A DNA stretch of 5,667 bases from JAENVT01 sp043758005 (GCA_043758005.1 JAYVOI010000096.1:1-5667), one strand, 5' to 3'; shown: positions 1 to 5,425, counted from the stretch's first letter. Made by a program: numbers and translations. Notes: generated from the sequence alone by a model not told the origin.

Positions 1-638
1 CGGCTGGCCTTGGCGAGATCACGCACCGTGCGAACCCCGAGCCGGATCATCTTCTCGGGGCGCCGCAAGTACTCGCCCATGGTGATGCGCAGCATCTCTT
101 CGTCGCTCGGTATCGCCTCGGGCTCCCACGGCGCCGGCCCGGCGACAGGACGGAAGTTGGGGTCGACATCGAGGATCGCCGACAGCATCAGCGCGCCCGA
201 GGCGCCGTCGATCGCAGCGTGATGGATCTTCATCAGCTGGGCGATTCGCGTCCCGTTCTCCAGCCCTTCGATCACGTAGAGCTCCCACAACGGTCGAGAC
301 CTGTCGAGCGGTCTGGCGACGATCCTGCTGATCGCCTCGCCCAACTGCTCGGGCGTTCCGGGCGGTGGGACCGCATGGTGGCGGACGTGGAAGTCGATGT
401 CGAAGTTGGGGTCCTCGAGCCAGTAGGGCAGATCGAGACCGAGCGGCACCTCGATCAAACGCCGGCGGAACGGAGCGAGCTGATCGATGCGTTCGAGGAT
501 GGTCTGCTTGGTCGCCTCGAGCCCGGCACCCCCGGGCGCGCCGGTGGGGTCGTAGATGTTGAGTGAGGCGACATGACCAAAGGCGCTGCCGGTCTCCATG
601 TTCAAGAAGCTCGCATCGATACCGTTCAATTGACGCAT
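1..638 (-). CDS. WS/DGAT family O-acyltransferase (wax ester synthase / diacylglycerol acyltransferase), N-terminal part
   Basis: Partial gene, read leftward from ATG at 636-638 and cut by the left edge after 212 complete codons; the family is usually about 450-480 residues, so roughly half is present. The protein opens MRQLNGIDASFLNMET, typical of the family. The active-site motif HHxxxDG is intact as HHAAIDG (H139, H140, D144, G145), with H140 the expected general base. The companion motif PLDRSRPLWEL lies at 110-120. Family knowledge: these enzymes transfer a fatty acyl group from acyl-CoA to diacylglycerol or a fatty alcohol, making triacylglycerol or wax ester at the inner face of the membrane and on lipid droplets, and are abundant in actinobacteria. 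Which acceptor this one prefers cannot be read from the sequence. There is no Shine-Dalgarno sequence upstream; a TACAGT box ends 6 nt before the ATG, which suggests a leaderless mRNA. Family assignment is firm. Confidence 0.93.
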   Translation of the reverse strand, partial: MRQLNGIDASFLNMETGSAFGHVASLNIYDPTGAPGGAGLEATKQTILERIDQLAPFRRRLIEVPLGLDLPYWLEDPNFDIDFHVRHHAVPPPGTPEQLGEAISRIVARPLDRSRPLWELYVIEGLENGTRIAQLMKIHHAAIDGASGALMLSAILDVDPNFRPVAGPAPWEPEAIPSDEEMLRITMGEYLRRPEKMIRLGVRTVRDLAKAS

Positions 639-644
639 GAGGTC

Positions 645-650
645 ACTGTA
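645..650 (-). promoter_or_regulatory. Candidate -10 box (TACAGT) of the WS/DGAT gene
   Basis: On the minus strand TACAGT is followed by GACCTC and then the ATG at 638. A TANNNT box ending 6 nt before the start codon puts transcription initiation at or next to the ATG, as in actinobacterial leaderless genes. No convincing -35 hexamer is seen at 16-18 bp spacing, so the call rests on the -10 match and its position. Confidence 0.45.
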
Positions 651-709
651 AGCGCCACAGGAAGGCTCGGCTGCCCCGTCTTTGCCCCGATGCCGCATCG
701 CGGCGGTGA

Positions 710-715
710 TATGAC
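710..715 (+). promoter_or_regulatory. Candidate -10 box (TATGAC) of the metallo-beta-lactamase-fold gene
   Basis: TATGAC ends 6 nt before the ATG at 722 and would give a leaderless transcript. It lacks the final T of the TANNNT consensus, so it is the weakest of the promoter calls. A 5-bp inverted repeat (GCCGC-ATC-GCGGC, 692-704) lies just upstream, where a regulator could bind, though such a short repeat can occur by chance in GC-rich DNA. Confidence 0.3.
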
Positions 716-721
716 TGGCAC

Positions 722-1684
722 ATGCCACAGCACGCAGCCAGCGGACTCCAAGAAATTGCCGACGGTTGCCACGCGTACCTGCAAGGCGATGGCAGTTGGG
801 GGTGGAGCAATGCCGGCCTCGTCGTGGGTGACGGTGTCTCACTGCTCGTCGACACGCTGTTCGATCTGACGTTGACCCAGCGGATGCTCGACTCGATGTC
901 GTCGATCACGCTGGCCGCGCCGATCGCACAGGTCGTCAACACCCACGCCAACGGCGATCACTGCTTCGGCAACATCCTGCTCGACGACAGCGAGATCATC
1001 TCCAGTTCGGCGACCGCTCACGAGATGGCCGAGGTGCCGCCCGCGCTGCTGGCGGGCCTCAACAACGCCCCGGGCGATGTGGGCGACCTGTTCCGCAGCT
1101 ACTTCGGAGCCTTCGACTTCGACGGGATCGAGCTCCGCCTACCCGACCGCACGTTCGACGGGCGTCTGGAACTCGATGTCGGCGGACGCACGGTGGAGCT
1201 GATCGAGGTGGGTCCTGCGCACACCAACGGCGACACGCTGGCCTACGTTGCCGACTCCAGGACCATCTTCACCGGCGACATCTTGTTCATCGGCGGCACG
1301 CCGATCGTGTGGGCGGGGCCGTTGAGCAACTGGATCGCGGCCTGCGACCTGATGCTGGGGATGGACGTCGATGTCGTCGTTCCGGGGCATGGGCCGCTCA
1401 CCGACAAGGCGGGTATTGCCTCGGTTCGCGACTACCTGTCGTTCGTCGACCTGGCCGCCGGACGGCTGCACGCGTCGGGGGTCGACGCCTGGGAGGCCAC
1501 GCGCGCGATCGCTGCGGAGATCAAGGCGCGCCCCGATTTCGGAGCGCTCGGCGAGTTCGGTCGCATCGCCGTCAACGTCGACACCGTGTATCGCCACCTC
1601 GACCCGGCATACAAGTCGCCGAACGTTGTCGAGCAGTTCAGGCGGATGGCCGTGCTCGAACACGAAGGCACAGCTACGCCCTGA
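722..1684 (+). CDS. Metallo-beta-lactamase-fold hydrolase with HxNxDH metal motif
   Basis: A 320-residue protein with the ordered metal-ligand motifs of the MBL superfamily: NTHANGDHCFGN (H75, N77, D79, H80), GPAHTNGDT (H167), FTGDILF (D186) and VPGHGP (H223). The core fold spans about residues 15-230; residues 231-320 form a probable helical C-terminal extension. Family knowledge: these enzymes use one or two metal ions to hydrolyse esters, thioesters, lactones or phosphoesters. The classical HxHxDH motif here has Asn at the second His position, so one site-1 ligand is changed while the site-2 ligands remain. There is no signal peptide, so the protein is probably cytoplasmic. The substrate is unknown, and beta-lactam resistance should not be inferred. 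The gene diverges from the acyltransferase across 83 bp, and its stop lies inside the convergent lipoprotein gene. No Shine-Dalgarno sequence precedes the ATG. I chose this ATG because the family's N-terminal strand pattern (GCHAYLQGDG) starts shortly after it. Confidence 0.88.
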   Translation: MPQHAASGLQEIADGCHAYLQGDGSWGWSNAGLVVGDGVSLLVDTLFDLTLTQRMLDSMSSITLAAPIAQVVNTHANGDHCFGNILLDDSEIISSSATAHEMAEVPPALLAGLNNAPGDVGDLFRSYFGAFDFDGIELRLPDRTFDGRLELDVGGRTVELIEVGPAHTNGDTLAYVADSRTIFTGDILFIGGTPIVWAGPLSNWIAACDLMLGMDVDVVVPGHGPLTDKAGIASVRDYLSFVDLAAGRLHASGVDAWEATRAIAAEIKARPDFGALGEFGRIAVNVDTVYRHLDPAYKSPNVVEQFRRMAVLEHEGTATP

Positions 1685-2861
1685 CGAGCTCGACGAAAGT
1701 CGTTCCGCCGGCGAGCGGTATCGGCGCTCCGGCGGTGTCAGTGAAGACGAATGGGTCCGTTGCCGTTCCCCGCGACCATGTGCCGGCCGTGGCGACACCA
1801 TTGCGGTGCACCACGAGCTGGCCGGTGCCGAGCGTCTGTGCCTCCGGGCTGCGCACATCCGCCGGGCTCGGCAGGTACGCGACGTACAGGATCACCACGT
1901 TCGTTGCCGCGATCTGCGTGCCGTCGATGGCGACGTGCGGCCGGTCGTCCTGAAGGCGCAAGTATCGGCCGGACGCCGCATCCCAAACCCAGACAACGTC
2001 GACGCCGTCCATGCGAATCTCGAACGCGCCGTCGCCTTCGCCATGGGGCATGTACGTGTCGTCGAACGCCCACGGTGCTCTGGCCGGGCCGGCCGAGGGT
2101 GCCGCGGCGAGCGCGCACGGAGGGTCGACAACCAGGTTGTGCGGGGCCTTCTTGCCCGCCGCACGTCGGTAGCAGCGACCGATCGCCAGCGCGCTGACGT
2201 TCAACAGGATCCCCGACTGGGCGGCCGATCGGACCACGGCCGTGACGTTCTTGTTGCCGCCTGACCAGGCGAGCACCGGCCGGTTGAACGCGGCGAGGAT
2301 GTTCATGTCGCTGGTGCGCGCCGAGCGGATCGGGCCGATCACGCTGGGGAGGTGCGAATGGAAGATGGCGATGAAGCGTGTGAGTGACTCGACGTTCTCC
2401 TCGAAGATCACATCTGCCAGCGACAGTGACCACTGCGGACGGGCTCCGGGATGGTTGTCGACCTTCACGGCGAGCGCCGGCACGTTCTCCAGGTCTGGTC
2501 GCGCGGCGTTGGTCAGCGCGGCGACACCGGGCACGCCCGGCAGCGGTTCGTACGGCGGCCAGGTCGGGGGCGGGAACGGTGCAACCGTCTCGGGCGGTTG
2601 TGGGGCCGCGGTCGACGATGGGGCAGTTGTGGGAGTCGTCGTCGTCGTGGTCGTCGCCGGCGCCGATGTGGTGGTGGTCGTTGCCGGCTCGGTGGTCGGC
2701 GGTGACGTGGTCGTCCGAGCCGGAGTGGTTGTCTGCGCCGCCGGCGTCTCGGGTTCGCTCGCCTGCGTCGTGGTTCCCCCAGAATCGTTCGACCCGCTCG
2801 CACACGCCGTCAGCGCCGCCAGGATGACGCCGGCAAGGATCAGATGACGTGCGGCTCTCAC
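1674..2861 (-). CDS. DUF3048 domain lipoprotein (YerB-like)
   Basis: A 395-residue putative lipoprotein starting at GTG (2861-2859). The N-terminus is a lipoprotein signal: basic RAARH, a hydrophobic stretch LILAGVILAA, and the lipobox LTAC with lipidated Cys at position 20. A Thr/Pro-rich low-complexity linker (about 28-105) probably spans the cell wall. The rest matches the two-part DUF3048 architecture: VKVDNHPGARPQWSLSLADV (132-151), FEENVESLTRFIAIFHS (153-169) and IGPIRSARTSD (175-185) in the first part, and RMDGVDVVWVWDAASGRYL (283-301) followed by NVVILYV (321-327) in the second. The molecular function of DUF3048 is not known to me; the B. subtilis relative YerB is also a predicted lipoprotein. 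The gene starts 7 bp after the SURF1 stop without a Shine-Dalgarno sequence, so it is probably co-transcribed and translated by coupling or reinitiation. Its last 11 bp overlap the convergent hydrolase gene. GTG is preferred because the signal peptide begins immediately and no nearby in-frame ATG fits. Confidence 0.9.
   Translation of the reverse strand: MRAARHLILAGVILAALTACASGSNDSGGTTTQASEPETPAAQTTTPARTTTSPPTTEPATTTTTSAPATTTTTTTPTTAPSSTAAPQPPETVAPFPPPTWPPYEPLPGVPGVAALTNAARPDLENVPALAVKVDNHPGARPQWSLSLADVIFEENVESLTRFIAIFHSHLPSVIGPIRSARTSDMNILAAFNRPVLAWSGGNKNVTAVVRSAAQSGILLNVSALAIGRCYRRAAGKKAPHNLVVDPPCALAAAPSAGPARAPWAFDDTYMPHGEGDGAFEIRMDGVDVVWVWDAASGRYLRLQDDRPHVAIDGTQIAATNVVILYVAYLPSPADVRSPEAQTLGTGQLVVHRNGVATAGTWSRGTATDPFVFTDTAGAPIPLAGGTTFVELVRA
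2562..2774 (-). repeat. Low-complexity Thr/Pro-coding tract in the lipoprotein linker
   Basis: Plus-strand DNA here is rich in GTnGTn triplets (for example GTCGTCGTCGTGGTCGTCGCC at 2636-2656), which on the coding strand give runs of Thr with interspersed Pro, Ala and Ser, including runs of five and seven Thr. It encodes linker residues about 30-100. Such tracts can change length by replication slippage, and the protein segment is likely disordered and exposed outside the membrane. Confidence 0.75.
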
Positions 2862-2868
2862 CGGCGGA

Positions 2869-3690
2869 TCAGCTCACGGACTCGTCGTCGGCGATGGGGA
2901 TGTAGGAGGACCGCCGCTTATTCGCGACCTTGCCGGACCGCGTCGCGATCGAGCGCCGCACGGCCAGCACCCACCCGGCGATCACGCAGGCACTGAAGAT
3001 GAGCCACTGGATCGTGTACGACAGGTGTGGCCCCTCGTCCAGCGTCGGCGCGACGATCGGCTGCAACGTGACCGAGTCGGCAGGTGAGGACTCGAGCTGT
3101 TCGACGTACATCGGCAGGACGGGGGCACCGAACTGCTCCGACAGCACCCCGATGTCGATTCGGCGGATCTCCGTCAGTACGTCCGCACCCTGATCGGCGG
3201 TCTGACCGATCGCGCGGTGTTCGCTCTCGCGCAGCCGACCGACGATCTCGACCGATCCGCTCGGAACCGGCGGGGCCGCGTCGGTGAGGCTGACGAAGCC
3301 GCGGTTGACCAACAGCAACGATCCGTCCGGTAGCTGCAACGCGTCGACGACGTTGCGTCCCGTGTTGCCGTTCTGTGATCGGTTCACGACCAGGAACTGG
3401 TGACCAGGGAGGTACGTGCCGGTGATTCGCACTCGCCGCCACTCGAGTGTCGAGGGGTTGGTGAGCGGTGCCAGATCGTCGAACGCTGCGATCGGTTGGT
3501 TGGCGTTGGCGCGAACCTCGGAGTTGAACTGGCGCCGCTCGTCGAGCCGGCGCAGTTGCCAGAAGGCGAGGTTGACCATGGTGACCACCAGCACGATCAC
3601 GAGGAGGTGAAAGCCGATCCACTTCGGCGAGATCAGGAAGCGGTACGTCGGTCCGCGCCCGCTGGGCACTTCGGCGGGATCGGTGGCCAT
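2869..3690 (-). CDS. surf1: SURF1 family cytochrome c oxidase assembly protein
   Basis: A 273-residue membrane protein with the SURF1 plan: a transmembrane helix near each end (about 26-44 and 228-245) flanking an extracytoplasmic domain. Family motifs are present: FWQLRRLDERR (43-53) just after helix 1, LLLVNRGFV (125-133), GRLRESE (151-157) and HLSYTIQW (222-229) leading into helix 2. Family knowledge: SURF1/Shy1 proteins assist assembly of aa3-type cytochrome oxidase, in bacteria by aiding heme a insertion into subunit I, so the organism is probably an aerobe using heme-copper oxidase. The C-terminal tail after helix 2 is basic (RRSIATRSGKVANKRR), which fits a cytoplasmic location. It heads a two-gene unit with the DUF3048 lipoprotein and diverges from the phosphotransferase across 26 bp. 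A GGAG lies only 3 nt before the ATG, closer than usual for a Shine-Dalgarno, and a TAGCCT box ends 9 nt before it, so the leader is probably absent or a few nucleotides long. Confidence 0.95.
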   Translation of the reverse strand: MATDPAEVPSGRGPTYRFLISPKWIGFHLLVIVLVVTMVNLAFWQLRRLDERRQFNSEVRANANQPIAAFDDLAPLTNPSTLEWRRVRITGTYLPGHQFLVVNRSQNGNTGRNVVDALQLPDGSLLLVNRGFVSLTDAAPPVPSGSVEIVGRLRESEHRAIGQTADQGADVLTEIRRIDIGVLSEQFGAPVLPMYVEQLESSPADSVTLQPIVAPTLDEGPHLSYTIQWLIFSACVIAGWVLAVRRSIATRSGKVANKRRSSYIPIADDESVS

Positions 3691-3699
3691 CAGCTCCGG

Positions 3700-3709
3700 A
3701 GGCTACCTT
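3700..3709. promoter_or_regulatory. Candidate bidirectional promoter: two -10 boxes sharing one TA
   Basis: AGGCTACCTT reads TACCTT on the plus strand (3704-3709), ending 7 nt before the phosphotransferase ATG, and TAGCCT on the minus strand (3705-3700), ending 9 nt before the SURF1 ATG. Both fit the TANNNT form and use the same self-complementary TA at 3704-3705. The whole intergenic gap is only 26 bp (3691-3716), so any -35 contacts must lie inside the opposite gene's coding sequence; no consensus -35 is seen. Leaderless or near-leaderless transcripts are implied in both directions. Confidence 0.5.
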
Positions 3710-3716
3710 CGAGTCG

Positions 3717-4745
3717 ATGACACCAGAGGGGCTGACCGATACGTGGTTGAGCGACGTGTTCGGCACCGAGGTGCGGATCGGTGAGACCAGCCGCATCGGC
3801 GATGGCCTGGTCGGCATGAACATCCGAATGCAACTGCACTCCGACGGCTCCGTTCCCTCGTCGCTGATCGCCAAGCTGCCATCGCCCCACCCGACCAGCC
3901 GCGCTACTGGCATCGCCTTGCGGAACTACGAGCGCGAGGTGTGCTTCTACCTCGAGATCGCGCCAACGGTCGAGATCCGGGTCGCCCGGTGTCACCACGC
4001 CGAATGGCATGCCGACACCGGCGACTTCGTGCTGCTGATGGAGGATTTGGCGCCGGCGGTGCAGGGCGATCAGATCGTCGGTTGCGATCGTGATCAGGCC
4101 CGCACCGCAGTGCTCGAGCTGGCCAGGCTGCACGGGCCGCGATGGGGCGATCCGCTGCTCGCCGACATCGAATGGCTGAGCCGACGAAGCCCGGATGATT
4201 CGCAGCAGTTGGCGATGTTGTGGGGCATGTTCCTGCCCGGGTTCATGGCGACGTTCGGCAGCTACTTGTCGAGCGAGGCCGCCGGCGTGATCGATCGCTT
4301 CGGTCAACGAATCGCTGGCTGGGTCGACGGTCGGGGTCGGGCGAACACCGTCACACACGGCGACTACCGGCTCGACAACTTGATGTTCGCCGGGCCGTCG
4401 GGCGGTGCGCCGATCGCTGCGGTCGATTGGCAGACCCCCGGTCATGGCCTGGGCATCACCGACGTCAGCTACTTCCTCGGCGGCGGTGTGCAGCCGGGCC
4501 AGCGACGCGAGATCGAACGAGATCTGGTCGACCAGTACTGCCAGGCGTTGGACGGCTACGGCGTCGCCGTCGATGCCGACGACATGTGGTCGCAGTACCG
4601 GCGCGATGCCTATGCCGGAGTGGTGATGAGCGTGATCGCTTCGCAGATCGTGGGCACCAGTGAACGGAGCGAGGCGATGTTCGCCGCAATGGTGACCCGT
4701 CATGCCCAGCACGTCCTCGACCTCGACAGCGAGTCACTGTTGTGA
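3717..4745 (+). CDS. Phosphotransferase, APH / ecdysteroid-kinase-like (CHK) fold
   Basis: A 342-residue soluble kinase-like protein. In the N-lobe, SSLIAKLP supplies the probable ATP-binding lysine (K53), and REVCFYLEIA (73-82) the pairing glutamate (E74). The hinge-like strand FVLLMEDL is at 104-111. The C-lobe has the catalytic loop VTHGDYRLDNLMF (212-224), with D216 the expected catalytic base and N221 a metal ligand, then AAVDWQTPGHG (234-244) with D237 as the second metal ligand. All key residues are intact. Family knowledge: this fold phosphorylates small hydroxylated molecules (aminoglycosides, choline, ecdysteroids), and the VDWQ form is common in the EcKinase-like and acyl-CoA-dehydrogenase-associated groups of actinobacteria. 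The substrate cannot be inferred, and resistance should not be assumed. No Shine-Dalgarno at proper spacing precedes the ATG; TACCTT ends 7 nt upstream. The antitoxin gene follows after 37 bp but seems to have its own promoter. Confidence 0.87.
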   Translation: MTPEGLTDTWLSDVFGTEVRIGETSRIGDGLVGMNIRMQLHSDGSVPSSLIAKLPSPHPTSRATGIALRNYEREVCFYLEIAPTVEIRVARCHHAEWHADTGDFVLLMEDLAPAVQGDQIVGCDRDQARTAVLELARLHGPRWGDPLLADIEWLSRRSPDDSQQLAMLWGMFLPGFMATFGSYLSSEAAGVIDRFGQRIAGWVDGRGRANTVTHGDYRLDNLMFAGPSGGAPIAAVDWQTPGHGLGITDVSYFLGGGVQPGQRREIERDLVDQYCQALDGYGVAVDADDMWSQYRRDAYAGVVMSVIASQIVGTSERSEAMFAAMVTRHAQHVLDLDSESLL

Positions 4746-4768
4746 GGAGCGATCCGTCGACCGGCGGA

Positions 4769-4786
4769 GTATGGTAGGTGGTATGG
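4769..4786 (+). promoter_or_regulatory. Antitoxin promoter -10 box (TATGGT) with overlapping direct repeat, candidate autoregulatory operator
   Basis: TATGGT (4770-4775) ends 7 nt before the antitoxin ATG at 4783, the same spacing as at the phosphotransferase gene, so the transcript is probably leaderless. GTATGG occurs at 4769-4774 and again at 4781-4786, a direct repeat with 12-bp period covering the -10 box and start codon. Ribbon-helix-helix antitoxins often bind such repeats as paired dimers and repress their own operon; that role here is an inference. Confidence 0.42.
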
Positions 4787-5043
4787 CGTCCAAGAAGATC
4801 ACCGTCACGCTCGACACCGAACAGGTCGAACAGATTCGTGCTCTGGTCGACGCCGGAAACGCCGCAACCATCTCCGGATTCGTCCAGCACGCAGTCGGCG
4901 TCGCCCTCGATGATGTCGCCGGCTGGGGCGCCATGCTGGCCCAGGCGCTGGAGGAGACCGGCGGCCCATTGTCGGCCGACGAGAAGGCATGGGCCGACGG
5001 AGTGCTGGGTGTCCCCAAGCGCCGTCGTCGATCGGCGGCCTGA
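4783..5043 (+). CDS. Ribbon-helix-helix antitoxin of a PIN-type toxin-antitoxin module
   Basis: An 86-residue protein. The N-terminus KKITVTLD (4-11) is a DNA-binding beta strand, followed by helix TEQVEQIRALVDAG (12-25) and helix TISGFVQHAVGVALDDVAGW (29-48), the ribbon-helix-helix pattern. The acidic C-terminal part (about 50-77, EETGGPLSADEKAWADGVLG) is the likely toxin-binding segment, and the protein ends in a basic PKRRRRSAA tail. Family knowledge: such antitoxins neutralise the partner PIN nuclease and repress the shared promoter. The stop overlaps the toxin start by one base (TGATG), so expression is translationally coupled. I chose the ATG at 4783 over the in-frame ATGs at 4771 and 4702: it gives the standard protein length and sits 7 nt after a TATGGT box. 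The ATG at 4771 lies inside that box, and the one at 4702 lies inside the kinase gene. Confidence 0.85.
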   Translation: MASKKITVTLDTEQVEQIRALVDAGNAATISGFVQHAVGVALDDVAGWGAMLAQALEETGGPLSADEKAWADGVLGVPKRRRRSAA

Positions 5044-5420
5044 TGAGTGGAATCACACTCGACGGCGGCGCATTGATCGCCGTTGATCGAGCCGACCGTC
5101 GCGTCCTCGTGCTGCTGGCCCGGGCAGCAGAAACGAAGGGTCGCGTGACCATCCCGGCGTCAGCGCTCGCCCAAGCCATTCGCCGGCCCGAGCGCCAGGT
5201 GCGCCTCTCGAGGCTCGTGCGCCAGCCGACGACAGACGTCGTATCTCTCGACCGAGTTGATGCGGTGCACGTCGGGCGTTTGCTGGCTGCCAGTGGCACG
5301 GCCGACGTCGTCGATGCACATGTGGTCATCTGCGCCAGGCGTGGCGCGCAACGGGTCGTCACGTCGGATCCGACGGATATCAGCCGACTCGACCCGACGA
5401 TTGAACTCGTCGTCATCTGA
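5043..5420 (+). CDS. PIN-domain toxin (VapC-like), probable ribonuclease
   Basis: A 125-residue protein, the usual VapC size. PIN landmarks in order: ITLDGGALIAVDR (first acid D7), VTIPASALAQAIRR (35-48), the region usually carrying the second acid, SGTADVVDAHVV (D88 and D91, third acid) and VVTSDPTDI (D109, D112). Family knowledge: VapC toxins are magnesium-dependent RNases that cut tRNA or rRNA and stop growth when freed from antitoxin. The second acid, commonly Glu, is Gln here (Q44). From memory, related actinobacterial PIN proteins carry a similar AQxxR segment, so this may be a subfamily trait and not a dead enzyme. The ATG overlaps the antitoxin stop by one base, and no strong Shine-Dalgarno precedes it, so reinitiation by the ribosome from the antitoxin gene is likely. 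The RNA target is unknown. A DUF4262 gene follows after 17 bp. Confidence 0.86.
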   Translation: MSGITLDGGALIAVDRADRRVLVLLARAAETKGRVTIPASALAQAIRRPERQVRLSRLVRQPTTDVVSLDRVDAVHVGRLLAASGTADVVDAHVVICARRGAQRVVTSDPTDISRLDPTIELVVI

Positions 5421-5425
5421 GCAAC

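Noticed and set aside
219..566. A 115-codon plus-strand open frame opposite the acyltransferase
   Set aside because: The minus strand encodes clear WS/DGAT motifs (HHAAIDG, PLDRSRPLWE); the plus-strand product looks like nothing known.
1705..1735. Hairpin CCGCCGG...CCGGCGG shortly after the hydrolase stop, considered as a terminator
   Set aside because: The stem has a 2-nt bulge, there is no T-rich tail, and it lies inside the lipoprotein coding sequence, where GC-rich inverted repeats occur by chance.
1139..1858. A 239-codon minus-strand open frame across the end of the hydrolase gene
   Set aside because: The translation is Arg/His-rich with no recognisable motif, while the plus strand carries all MBL ligands; it is a shadow frame.
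1738..2847. Several long open frames on both strands within the lipoprotein gene, including a Gly/Val-rich plus-strand frame at 2242-2847
   Set aside because: They arise from the repetitive Thr/Pro codons and GC bias; only the minus-strand frame 1674-2861 has a signal peptide, lipobox and DUF3048 motifs.
3690..4712. A 340-codon open frame on the minus strand, antisense to the phosphotransferase
   Set aside because: It mirrors the full length of a gene with complete kinase motifs, its translation shows no family signature, and long antisense frames are common in GC-rich DNA with strong third-position bias.
3717..4745. Reading the phosphotransferase as an aminoglycoside resistance gene
   Set aside because: The HGDxxxxN and DWQ motifs only establish the fold; the closest pattern is the EcKinase-like group of unknown substrate, and there is no resistance or mobile context.
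4989..5042. Upstream in-frame ATG at 4989 for the PIN toxin (18 extra residues)
   Set aside because: It would lie within the antitoxin toxin-binding segment and add an atypical N-terminus; PIN domains begin a few residues before the first Asp, which fits ATG 5043.
5362..5375. Perfect 14-bp palindrome CGTCGGATCCGACG near the end of the toxin gene
   Set aside because: It falls in codons for the conserved TSDPTD motif and is adequately explained by coding constraint; nothing nearby supports an operator.
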